From Alphaproteobacteria bacterium (GTDB taxonomy: Bacteria > Pseudomonadota > Alphaproteobacteria > CAAHEQ01 > UBA3637), in assembly GCA_015062385.1 (NCBI GenBank), contig SUUT01000003.1, forward strand, positions 1-63,783: 63,783 bases of DNA, written 5' to 3'. A model generated the notes under the pieces. That model was not told the DNA's origin and made no database searches. It worked only from the letters and a program-made list of their open reading frames with translations. Made by a program: the position numbers and the translations under genes. Below, piece after piece: positions 55,501-61,410 of this stretch (its first letter is position 1; the number at the start of each line of letters is the position of its first letter).

Positions 55501-58115
55501 CGTCTGTGTGTAGCGGGGATACACCATTATGTCGTCATGGTACTTGTGAACCCTGTCAATCAGATAGGCCTTATTGGAATGGGACCGAATGTACGGTTTG
55601 CCCAATGGAAACCCCTGTTTGGAATGAAACGACAAAGCATTGTGAAACTTGTCCGATAGGAACTATGTGGAATATCACATCTCGTATTTGTGAACAATGT
55701 TCTTCCCAAAATGGATTGGCATGGGATGGAACGACGTGTGTTGCCGTTGAAGAAGCCTGTACTACACAAATGCGAGAAGTTGGTTTTTCATCAGATAACT
55801 ACACCGTTGATGATAACACAATTACCTATACAGGACAAATGACAGTTAACAAGGATTTATATATACCCGCTTGTAATTTAAAGGTTGTTGGAACATTAAA
55901 AGTTGAAAATGGGGCAAAATTAACGGTTAATGATGTAGATGTGACAGAAAGTACCTTTGAAAAAGCTATTCATATTGAAAATGGTGCATTACATGCGTTA
56001 GGTTCTGTTTCGGCGTATGCCCGAAATGATTCGGCAATTTATGTTTATACAAATGGTTCTTTGATTGCTCAAAAAAATATTCAAGGCACATCAGAGGGAA
56101 GTGGATATGGTGTTTATGTATATCAAGGGAATATAACGGCTCAACAAAACCTCATCGGTTCAGCTATATCAAATAGTGGGGTGTTTGTTTCACGTGGTAC
56201 ATTGACGGTGCGTGGTAATGTAACGGCAACCGGTTCTTCGGGTTTATATGTTCGGAGTTCGGCAGTTTCAAATGTTTATGGCAATATTTATGCAAGTGCT
56301 GGTTCATCTTATGGTGTAATGGTGTATGAGGCAGCAAAATTACAGGTAAATGGAAATGTGACTGGCGTTAGTACCGGTTCGTATGGGGTATATGTAAATG
56401 AGGGTAGATTAGACGTTAATAATTTATTATCGGGTATTTCCGGTAGCAGTTATGGTGTGTATGGTATTATCAGTACGGGTAATACGACTATTAAAGCAGC
56501 AGATATTAAAGGAGTTGGTAGTGTTACAGGTATTTATGCAGATTCATACGGATCCGGAAAAAATTTGGATATAATTGCTATAAATGGTATATCCGGTTAT
56601 GGGGGATTATATGGAATTAATGTGGATGGATTTACAGCTTCCTTTGATGGTACGGTCGTTCTGACAGCTCCGAACATTTATTATTGTACTTCATATATGA
56701 ATGAGAGTGAGAATACTAAAATAAACGGTACACTTCAATGTGCACCAGATTGTGACTGTTCAGTAAAGAATATATGTATTGGAAAAACACCATACTTAAA
56801 CATGGAAACCGGAGAATGTGAAGCCTGTCCGACAGAAACACCGGTTTGGAATGAAACACTTATGCAATGTGAAGCCTGTCCGATAGAAACACCGGTTTGG
56901 GATGCAGAGCAAGGAAAATGCACACAGTGTGAAACAGAAACACCATACTATAATACAGATACCGGTCTATGTGAATCTTGTACAGGTAATACACCATATT
57001 ATAATGAGGACACAAAAGTTTGTGAGCGATGCCCGATAGATATGCCGGTTTGGAATACAGTTACATTACAATGTGAGGCCTGTCCGGAAAAAATGCCGGT
57101 TTGGAATGGAACAACTTGTGTAACGGAAAAAGATTTTTGTACAACTGCAATGACAGAGGCTGGATTTGGTACGGATAAATTTGCCGTTTTAAAAAATGAA
57201 ATTATTTATGCCGGTAATATGAGCGTCTTTTATGATTTGGATTTATCGGCTTGTCATTTAAAAGTAAATGGTACATTAACGGTAAAAGAAGATAAAGTAT
57301 TAAAAGCAAATACTGTTACGGTATCATCCGAAGCAGAATATGGTATTCGCATACAAGAAGGAGCATCCTTAATTACAAAAGGAGATGTTTCTGCCGTTGC
57401 AAAAGAGTATGGTGTTTATGTGGGTACCGGTAACTTGACTGTCGGAGGAACATTAACCGGAGAAAGTAAAGAACGGACTGCCGTATATTTTAAAACCGGA
57501 TCAACAATAGTTATTGATTCTGATTTAATCGGTACGAATACCTCATTAGGTGAAGAAAACGGATACGGCATATCTTCCGGTTCGGGTGTTTTTGTGACGA
57601 TTAAAGGTAATGTTCGTGGACAAGGATATATGGGGGTTTCTGTAAGTGGAAACTGGATTATTGAGGGAACATTAACGGCGATTGGTGATTATGCTCAGGG
57701 TTTAGATGTTTATGGAAATTTATGGATTGCCGGTAATTCTGAAATTACAAATCCGGGATCTGGTTGGGCAACAGCAGGCATTAATGATACAGGAAGGGTG
57801 GTTTCTTTATCTAATTTTGTTTCAACTGGGGCATACATGGCTGTTTCTAATACTGGATATATAAATGTTGCCGGAGAATTGATAGGTATAAGTACTGGGT
57901 TATCTGATGGGACTAGTTTTGGTTTGCATAATTCGGGAACAGTAATAGCAGGCGTTATAAAAGCTAAAGCTCCAACTTCGAGCTATGCTCATTCAATATC
58001 CAATTTCCTAGAAAAGTCATTTATTAAGGCTAAAACAAAAATTTATTATTGTGGAAGCGGGATTGATAATGACGGCACAATTAGTCCTACACCGGTTAAG
58101 AATTGTAATTGGTAG
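46563..58115 (+). CDS. Giant prepilin-headed Cys-rich/beta-helix repeat protein
   Basis: A single 3850-residue frame. The N terminus has a type IV prepilin signal: short basic leader, Gly10 before the cleavage site, Glu15 at +5, then a hydrophobic helix (about 16-34). A pilin-like domain with few cysteines runs to about 215, then a Gly/Thr linker (about 219-245). EGF-like Cys-rich modules fill about 262-690. From about 695, eight units each start with a C(x)3-5M(x)2-3G segment and TYTGNMT-like motif, continue with beta-helix-like repeats (GIYVNG, GVYAYNG) and end in a Cys-rich CPxETPxWN stretch. No C-terminal barrel or sorting signal is seen. Export by a type II secretion/type IV pilus system and surface location are inferences; no such genes are in the window. 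Confidence 0.88.
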   Translation: MFKVKMQDLGRSMVEMLGVLAIIGVLSVAGIAGYRYAMDRYIANDVLHESNIRGFDVTANFKGRRLPDIAEIGGYAKYTGTGKPIGVYPNPEDFSWSEYADKCPSEDLCQAFDVEVKGLNKRQCQMIMQSSWELPDAYLVSTGIAGDTSGDGTAPIASVSSSRPIMRTASNADSGLCDEFEEDEQNIAIRFRFVSTFTDFTDGDYETGWEDGITSDDTDGTGGGSSTGGGTGDGTGGTTGGGGTPTPETPIDSDQNDDPEPVVCSGGKEDNGNGICVCPSGTTEFSGVCKTNCTGGKEFDSTGTCVCPSGTTEYNNECKTSCTGNFAFDSEGNCTKCISNYYGNDCTSYCTETWSNGTCVCNDSDSYWDGTSCVSCGTNQQVNSSKTGCECETGYYGSGCTTYCSGTNASWNELTSECGCSSGHWDGNECVICTGNMQWSDTEKECVCQDNYFGSSCATYCNEEEATYNNGNCECNTENSYWNGSSCTVCDVNGEVNGNEDGCVCRNGYSGNGQTCEVCETPRQTTAGNTGCECPGGMEYIASTNKCYDSDGGYTENYCDAGEIWNGSECVPNSCTTTADCPGTYYCDIASSTCIKDPACTDTNTILDITKEKCDKCEDRFYVEASGYCTHCNNQTTIENTTQAECEVCANRIWTSDGICTVCPTGQVRLNTGYCGCVDGFVWDTTTLTCMDVVTYCTNVMKNAGFESGFMVEGTIITYTGNMTITDTVNLSPCTLEVSGQIIIEDGGTLSVDDIIVDNGNNDSPAISIEDGGTLIVPDIYYCKEISNQGTINGNLHCVSGCECDCSADNTICMGDTPYCTSGICSKCPIETPHYNETSGCQTCETANTTLPYWNGETHQCENCPETTPLWDSTTKECIKQPCETTDDCLDTYYCDMNAKVCEKFVCSAADVLYDMIESECEVCENRFWSVLMGYCVSCDNPIDISPTTKADCEECTNRYWTSQAEGADSGVCSMCPKGQYRDSMGICACPSNLVWDTTTLTCTDVETFCINGMKAAGFDEENYAVSGDVITYTGNMRIAQDLPLSACYLKVDGELTVNEGVILSTNILHVNSPDNVAIFVIGELTATDIYYCKEIENNGQINGTLHCAEGCNCDCSADETLCTGETHYCTVDVCSRCPFETPVWNETIGLCETCPDNTVWNGESCVSEETFCAQRMQMLGYNSDDFTVEDDTITYDGDMIVLRHLDMYACNLNVTGMVDMSENGAINVKNLTVRSDEEYGILVRGSIHVLENVNIVADKYGVYVLDSAIMTVDGDISAYGNDTGIYVDMGGTLNARNIHGTGGQGVYSYYGKVVSSGTISSDADGNGIYFDTGSTAEAVNINALGGLGLGVYEATLSVSENIVATGNTDKGIYIGYSDVTVLGVVTGYGKGGYGVHIFRSSELTAQDVVGEGTSSGIYLYVDSVVNATTVTGMATGSISHGIESYECSINAELVTGTGGEAGIWKQYRSGDWNVSKIVGIGGMYGIVATNYTTLTADEIEAKGDEYALLVVGSSSVTATDMYYCKAYSLDAGYIYQSGSSSYKTAGTAITGNMHCMNGCACACETDSTCSEEMPLCVDSVCTICPAETPYWNGTTCKVCPTETPYLNAETAQCEICPMGQVWNTDGDTCVVETCLSSMVNAGYATTAYVVEGDTITYTGNMTVATDLDISECNLNVAGVLTINSGKTLTVNNVTATSTNNHGIYLNSGILNASGDVSGSTTTTSTSSYYGIYVKGTGTLSAENVTASCVTKTGLNIDAAGGSVNARGDITSTGKTYGLTTVGTVTAQNITATGTSYAGIYVNGASAKITATGNISGTSTSSYGVYAYNGGIIETGGNVIGESTSNHGIYMSDSTSSIQGSTVTGSSETASGIYINTATNVMGASSRIEGTGGTYGIYTKGDIVSEGSINGTGNTYGINVVGTNRIAAIGSIKATGGTHGLYVTAGGSVETVTGSVTGTGSTYGVFVKTSAGKISSTNVYYCETYSNAGTINVTPKCASGCHCDCSTDETVCTGNTQYCLQGVCLECSDDTQIWNEEEGQCVSCPDGQVFDFDYNACIVDTCRSKLADAGYTSTAYVVKGDTITYTGNMTVATDLDISECNLNVAGVLTVNSGKTLTVNNVTATSTNNHGIYLNSGILNASGDVSGSTTTTSTSSYYGIYVKGTGTLSAENVTASCVTKTGLNIDAAGGSVNARGDITSTGKTYGLTTVGTVTAQNITATGTSYAGIYVNGASAKITATGNISGTSTSSYGVYAYNGGIIETGGNVIGESTSNHGIYMSDSTSSIQGSTVTGSSETASGIYINTATNVMGASSRIEGTGGTYGIYTKGDIVSEGSINGTGNTYGINVVGTNRIAAIGSIKATGGTHGLYVTAGGSVETVTGSVTGTGSTYGVFVKTSAGKISSTNVYYCETYSNAGTINVTPKCASGCHCDCSTDETVCTGNTQYCLQGVCLECSDDTQIWNEEEGQCVSCPDGQVFDFDYNACIVDTCRSKLADAGYTSTAYVVKGDTITYTGNMTVATDLDISECNLNVAGVLTVNSGKTLTVNNVTATSTNNHGIYLNSGILNASGDVSGSTTYTGTSSYWGVYVKGTGLLNATNLTVSSVKTAGLNIDATGGSVNARGDITVTGGTYGISTLGAVTAQNITATGTSTAGIYVNGASAKITATGNITGTSTSSYGVYAYNGGIIETGGNVIGKSTSNHGIYTTGGASSIQGSTITGISETASGIYINTATNSLTATQDVIANGAVYGIYSIGAVNGINIIGTGGTNAGVYMGGTSGKLTAKGNVTGTSTSLYGIYIYNGAILTAESDIIGTSINSHGIYLSNSTAQLTAKGTVSGTSATTSGIYVNTATNTLTGTIGVIGKGLINGIYAVGNIVSEGKVEGTGDTYGIHVYASNKITANEVIGNGGTHGLYITAAGTIESTGSVTGTGSEYGVFVKAATGTITSENVYYCKTYSNAGTISVMPKCASGCSCACESQTSVCSGDTPLCRHGTCEPCQSDRPYWNGTECTVCPMETPVWNETTKHCETCPIGTMWNITSRICEQCSSQNGLAWDGTTCVAVEEACTTQMREVGFSSDNYTVDDNTITYTGQMTVNKDLYIPACNLKVVGTLKVENGAKLTVNDVDVTESTFEKAIHIENGALHALGSVSAYARNDSAIYVYTNGSLIAQKNIQGTSEGSGYGVYVYQGNITAQQNLIGSAISNSGVFVSRGTLTVRGNVTATGSSGLYVRSSAVSNVYGNIYASAGSSYGVMVYEAAKLQVNGNVTGVSTGSYGVYVNEGRLDVNNLLSGISGSSYGVYGIISTGNTTIKAADIKGVGSVTGIYADSYGSGKNLDIIAINGISGYGGLYGINVDGFTASFDGTVVLTAPNIYYCTSYMNESENTKINGTLQCAPDCDCSVKNICIGKTPYLNMETGECEACPTETPVWNETLMQCEACPIETPVWDAEQGKCTQCETETPYYNTDTGLCESCTGNTPYYNEDTKVCERCPIDMPVWNTVTLQCEACPEKMPVWNGTTCVTEKDFCTTAMTEAGFGTDKFAVLKNEIIYAGNMSVFYDLDLSACHLKVNGTLTVKEDKVLKANTVTVSSEAEYGIRIQEGASLITKGDVSAVAKEYGVYVGTGNLTVGGTLTGESKERTAVYFKTGSTIVIDSDLIGTNTSLGEENGYGISSGSGVFVTIKGNVRGQGYMGVSVSGNWIIEGTLTAIGDYAQGLDVYGNLWIAGNSEITNPGSGWATAGINDTGRVVSLSNFVSTGAYMAVSNTGYINVAGELIGISTGLSDGTSFGLHNSGTVIAGVIKAKAPTSSYAHSISNFLEKSFIKAKTKIYYCGSGIDNDGTISPTPVKNCNW
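51522..54290 (+). repeat. Near-identical 1281-bp tandem repeat inside the giant gene
   Basis: Copy 1 (51522-52802) and copy 2 (52803-54083) are aligned at a constant offset of 1281 bases (427 codons) and looked identical wherever compared except A/G at 51609/52890. The first 207 bases of a third copy (54084-54290) match too, then it diverges into a related module. The period preserves frame. Confidence 0.92.
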
Positions 58116-58142
58116 GAGTGAATGATTGATTTATAAAAATTG

Positions 58143-58166
58143 ACCCACCGAAAAACATCGGTGGGT
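58143..58166 (-). terminator. Terminator of the outer-membrane protein gene
   Basis: ACCCACCG and CGGTGGGT form an 8-bp stem with an 8-base loop. On the minus strand it is followed, after three bases, by TTTTTAT, so it mainly serves the minus-strand gene; it also lies just after the giant gene. Confidence 0.65.
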
Positions 58167-58186
58167 AAAAACAAGCTAATTTCTTG

Positions 58187-58723
58187 TTAAAAAGAATATC
58201 GGGCTTTTAGCATAAAAATATTTGAATGGAATTTTGATTTTGAATCCCATTTGCCACCGGCTTCCGTTACTTTCATATAGCGATACTCACCACTGAACGT
58301 AATCGGTAAAAATGGTATGCCGTATTCAAGGCCGGCCATGCCTTGTAAAGCCGTTGAATTTTTATGGTCAAAACGGCTCATCCCTATACCGGCACCGATA
58401 TATGGATCAATAAACGGAATAAGCGGAATATTGGTATATCCGTTTAGAAAGACTCCGTCAAATGTGCTGTCTAGGTTATTTTTAGCATCCGGACGGATTC
58501 GCAAATATTCAATTTCTGCCCGTGGTTCTATAAACGGAACGGGTAATTCGTATCCGGCTGAAACAGATAGAACCGGAGAGTTTTTATAATCTGAATAGAT
58601 GTCTTCACGAGAGATGGAACCATCGTTTAATCCGGCCCCAATTCCGCCTTGCACATATAAACCGGCATGTGTAGTGAAGCAGATTCCTGTTGTTAAAAGG
58701 CAGGTTGTTAAAAATTTTTTCAT
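58187..58723 (-). CDS. Outer-membrane beta-barrel protein
   Basis: The 178-residue protein starts with a signal peptide, MKKFLTTCLLTTGICFTTHA, with cleavage after THA. Alternating strands follow (GLYVQGGIGAGL, DPYIGAGIGMSRF, FSGEYRYMKV) and the chain ends in LKARYSF, with the C-terminal Phe expected for BAM-dependent barrel insertion. It resembles the small 8-stranded OmpA-like/Opa porin family. The ATG behind GGAAAGGAAA is chosen, 10 codons after an alternative ATG that would add a hydrophilic leader. Function beyond the fold is unknown. Confidence 0.85.
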   Translation of the reverse strand: MKKFLTTCLLTTGICFTTHAGLYVQGGIGAGLNDGSISREDIYSDYKNSPVLSVSAGYELPVPFIEPRAEIEYLRIRPDAKNNLDSTFDGVFLNGYTNIPLIPFIDPYIGAGIGMSRFDHKNSTALQGMAGLEYGIPFLPITFSGEYRYMKVTEAGGKWDSKSKFHSNIFMLKARYSF

Positions 58724-58810
58724 ACTTATTTCCTTTCCTTGTTTTGTTTTCAATACATAGCATACACTTGAATGTTTAACAATTTATTTACAACGAGCGA
58801 ATCATTTTTA

Positions 58811-58839
58811 TTGCCTTTTAAAAATAATTTTGTTATACT
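58811..58839 (+). promoter_or_regulatory. Sigma70-type promoter of the trcR-gapR operon
   Basis: TTGCCT (58811-58816) and TATACT (58834-58839) are 17 bases apart; trcR starts 40 bases downstream. Confidence 0.62.
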
Positions 58840-58879
58840 CTGATTATTCATATTGATTTTTTATAAGAAAGGAAAAAAA

Positions 58880-59407
58880 ATGACACTACCCTTAATGCCA
58901 AAAGCAACCGCAGTTTGGTTGGTTGAAAATACAACATTGACATTTGAACAAATTGCCGATTTTTGCGGTATGCACTCTTTGGAAATTCAAGCAATTGCCG
59001 ATGGTGATGTTGCTGCTCATATTATGGGATTTAATCCGATTACAAATGGTCAGTTGACAGCAGAAGAAATTAAACGATGTGAACAAGATGAAAAAGCATC
59101 ATTGCAATTATTAGAACATCCGGAAATTGAACGCTTATTAAATAAAGGTTCTCGGTATGTATCTCAGGCCAAACGGGGAGACCGTCCGTCCGGTATTGCT
59201 TGGATTGTTAAACATCATCCGGAAATTTCAGATACGCAAATTGTTAAATTATTACGGACAACCAAAACAACAATTACAGCTATTCGGGAACGGACACATA
59301 AAAATATTCATAATATTCATCCGAAAAATCCGGTTACATTGGGTTTGTGTTCCGAATCTGATTTAAATAAAGCAATTGCTGTTTCGGTAAAACGAGTTGC
59401 ACAATAA
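58880..59407 (+). CDS. trcR: Cell-cycle transcriptional regulator TrcR (DUF1013)
   Basis: The 175-residue protein is the DUF1013 family, renamed TrcR in alphaproteobacteria and implicated in cell-cycle transcription. It opens LPLMPKATAVWLVENTTLTFEQIADFCGMH, has a helix-turn-helix-like N-terminal part and a second one around DTQIVKLLRTTKTTITAIRERTH. The ATG after AGAAAGGAAAAAA is used; an earlier ATG nine codons upstream overlaps the ribosome-binding site. gapR follows after nine bases. Confidence 0.9.
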   Translation: MTLPLMPKATAVWLVENTTLTFEQIADFCGMHSLEIQAIADGDVAAHIMGFNPITNGQLTAEEIKRCEQDEKASLQLLEHPEIERLLNKGSRYVSQAKRGDRPSGIAWIVKHHPEISDTQIVKLLRTTKTTITAIRERTHKNIHNIHPKNPVTLGLCSESDLNKAIAVSVKRVAQ

Positions 59408-59416
59408 GGGGGATAA

Positions 59417-59680
59417 ATGAGCGACGATATTGTTGAAATGGAAAAAGACGCAGACGGTGGAAAGTTAGTTTCTTATATTGAACGTATTGAACGGTTAGAA
59501 GAGGAACGTAAAGAATTGGGAGCTGATGTGCGGGAAATTTTTGCAGAAGCCAAAGGAAACGGATTTGATACCAAAGTGATGCGTCAAATTTTAAGATTAC
59601 GCAAAATGACACCGGCAGATCGTGCCGAAACGGAGTTTTTAAGAGACAGATATAAAAAATTATTGGGAATTGAAGAATAA
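59417..59680 (+). CDS. gapR: Nucleoid-associated protein GapR (DUF2312)
   Basis: GapR is a small coiled-coil DNA-binding protein of alphaproteobacteria that encircles overtwisted DNA ahead of replication and transcription. The 87 residues match the family: a long helix (LVSYIERIERLEEERKELG), the AKGNGFDTKVMRQILRLRKM segment and a short C-terminal helix. Ribosome-binding site AAGGGGG. It shares the trcR promoter. Both are cell-cycle or chromosome regulators, so co-expression is sensible. Confidence 0.93.
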   Translation: MSDDIVEMEKDADGGKLVSYIERIERLEEERKELGADVREIFAEAKGNGFDTKVMRQILRLRKMTPADRAETEFLRDRYKKLLGIEE

Positions 59681-59744
59681 TACTTGATTTTTCATATTTT
59701 AAAGTATAAACTTTACACGATAACCTAGTTTTGGAGGAAACACA

Positions 59745-60458
59745 ATGAAACACACATCCTTTTCTTTAATTGCTTTTGTCGCAGTTTGCGGTACAGTTGC
59801 CGTTTCAATGTCGGCAGTAGCCAATGAACAAGTTGTTTCACGCACGGAAACAACTTATACATCTCAAAATGAGCGTATTATGGATGGTTATACACCATTA
59901 GATGAAATTGATAATTCTGTCAAAACATCAACAAGAACATATAAAGTTCCAGCTCCGGCAACAACTCAACAAGCTCCGGTTGCCACACAAGGAGTTGCAA
60001 CACAAGCTCCGATGTATATTCAACAACAGCCAATGGTTGTTCATCAACCGGCCGGTTCCGTTCCAGCAGCAGTAACGACCACAAAAGAAGTTCCGGCAGC
60101 CGGTATTTGTGCGGCAGGGGCTAACTGTCCGGGAACGGTAACAAGTATTTCTTATACACAATCACCGGTAAAAGTTCAATATCCGGTTGTTCGTCAATAT
60201 CCTGTAACAGTGGAACATCCGGTTACGGTTAACCGAGATGTGACAGTTCGTCAACCGGTTGTTGTTCAACAGCCTGTTGTTATTCAAAAACCGGTTATGG
60301 TTCAACAACCTGTTATGGTGGAACGGGCTCCGGCTTATGTTCAACAACAACCTGTTGTTATGCAACAACAAGCTTCTTATGTCCAAGGTAAACCGGTGGT
60401 TGTTCAGGCTCCGGCCGGTCAGGTTTTACCACCGTGTACAAATGGTTTTTGCCAATAA
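59745..60458 (+). CDS. Secreted Val/Pro/Gln-repeat protein
   Basis: This 237-residue protein has a Sec signal peptide (MKHTSFSLIAFVAVCGTVAV then SMSAVANE, cleavage probably after ANA-like VAN). The mature chain is low-complexity: a Thr/Ala/Gln region, two cysteines in CAAGANC, then about 80 residues of short repeats of the form QPVVVQQPVVIQKPVMV and RQYPVTVEHPVTV, and a final PPCTNGFC. The repeat resembles the Val/Pro-rich repeats of eukaryotic articulin and alveolin cytoskeletal proteins only in character; homology is not claimed. It may be an extended periplasmic or surface structural protein. The site TTGGAGG is good and a terminator follows. Confidence 0.8.
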   Translation: MKHTSFSLIAFVAVCGTVAVSMSAVANEQVVSRTETTYTSQNERIMDGYTPLDEIDNSVKTSTRTYKVPAPATTQQAPVATQGVATQAPMYIQQQPMVVHQPAGSVPAAVTTTKEVPAAGICAAGANCPGTVTSISYTQSPVKVQYPVVRQYPVTVEHPVTVNRDVTVRQPVVVQQPVVIQKPVMVQQPVMVERAPAYVQQQPVVMQQQASYVQGKPVVVQAPAGQVLPPCTNGFCQ

Positions 60459-60500
60459 TGGATTTTTTTGCTTGCAAAAAGTAAAATGATTTGATAAGAT

Positions 60501-60537
60501 AAAACTGCTCGTGAAATTGAGCAGTTTTATTTTTTTA
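60501..60537 (+). terminator. Intrinsic terminator after the Val/Pro-repeat gene
   Basis: A 10-bp perfect stem AAAACTGCTC/GAGCAGTTTT with an 8-base loop is followed by A and seven T residues. Confidence 0.92.
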
Positions 60538-60599
60538 ATTTTTATGTTTGTTTAAAATAAATATAATTTACATCAACTATATATTTTTTTTGAGGGTCT

Positions 60600-61235
60600 A
60601 TGAAACCGAATCAAAAGAATCGTCATAATGGACGATATAATAACAGAAATTCACGTTCAACCATTACACGTAATACGGCATTGGAAAGTTCCGGTCCTAT
60701 GGGTAAAGTTCATGGTACGGCATTACAATTATTTGAGAAGTATCAAGCAGCAGCAAAAGATGCATTAATTCAAAATGATTTAGTTTTGTCTCAAACATAT
60801 ATGCAATATGCTGATCATTATATGCGTATGCAAAATATTGCAATTGCAAATGAAATGGCTATGCGACAAAATATGCAGGAACAGCAACGTCAACAGCAAT
60901 CGTTATCGAATTTAGAAAATGAGCAAGTAAAAGCGGAGTTGAGTGGTTCGGAAAAAGGTGAAGAAACATTGGATTCTATTCCTGATTTTGATGTTCCTGA
61001 AACGGAAAATAAGGATGTTGAAAGGAGTGTGTCTTCGGAGAAAACAGAGGTTTCCCCTGTTGCTAAAAAAGAAAAAAATGATTCTCAAGAGGAAAAAGCA
61101 AAGCAACTCGTGTCAGGGGGTAAGCCCGTTAAACAAAAAAAGCCGGTTAAGGTAGTTAAAAAGACTGTAAAAAAAATAATGCAATCTTCCGAGGATATGT
61201 CTATTCCGATTGCACAAATGCAAGATAATGTTTAG
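60600..61235 (+). CDS. DUF4167-family protein
   Basis: The 211 residues begin with an Asn/Arg-rich stretch (MKPNQKNRHNGRYNNRNSRS), then the DUF4167 core with DSNGP-like ESSGPMGKVHGTALQLFEKYQ and AADKAxxQNDxVLSQTYMQYADHYMR. This domain is specific to alphaproteobacteria and its N-terminal basic region suggests RNA or DNA binding; function is not known to me. The C-terminal half is acidic and then Lys-rich. GAGGG precedes the ATG and a terminator follows the stop by a few bases. Confidence 0.88.
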   Translation: MKPNQKNRHNGRYNNRNSRSTITRNTALESSGPMGKVHGTALQLFEKYQAAAKDALIQNDLVLSQTYMQYADHYMRMQNIAIANEMAMRQNMQEQQRQQQSLSNLENEQVKAELSGSEKGEETLDSIPDFDVPETENKDVERSVSSEKTEVSPVAKKEKNDSQEEKAKQLVSGGKPVKQKKPVKVVKKTVKKIMQSSEDMSIPIAQMQDNV

Positions 61236-61238
61236 TTG

Positions 61239-61265
61239 AAAAAAGCACCAACAGGTGCTTTTTTT
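61239..61265 (+). terminator. Intrinsic terminator after the DUF4167 gene
   Basis: AAAAAAGCACC pairs with GGTGCTTTTTT (11 pairs) around an AACA tetraloop; the 3' arm is the T tract. Confidence 0.92.
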
Positions 61266-61350
61266 AGTATTAAGAGAGTTTGTGCCGGTATTAGTAAGAA
61301 AAGATTTGTTGAAAAAGTAGTGTTTCCAGCTATTAAAATGTGGTTTTTTC

Positions 61351-61379
61351 TTGTTTGTGTTTGTTTTTTATGGTATAAT
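61351..61379 (+). promoter_or_regulatory. Sigma70-type promoter of the ankyrin gene
   Basis: TTGTTT (61351-61356) and a perfect TATAAT (61374-61379) are 17 bases apart; the start codon is 31 bases downstream with GGAGG between. Confidence 0.68.
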
Positions 61380-61410
61380 TTATATGTATGTATAAATCGG
61401 AGGGGTGTAA

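Noticed and set aside
58143-58166. Plus-strand terminator of the giant gene
   Set aside because: The hairpin is followed by A residues on the plus strand; the T-rich flank is on the minus strand.
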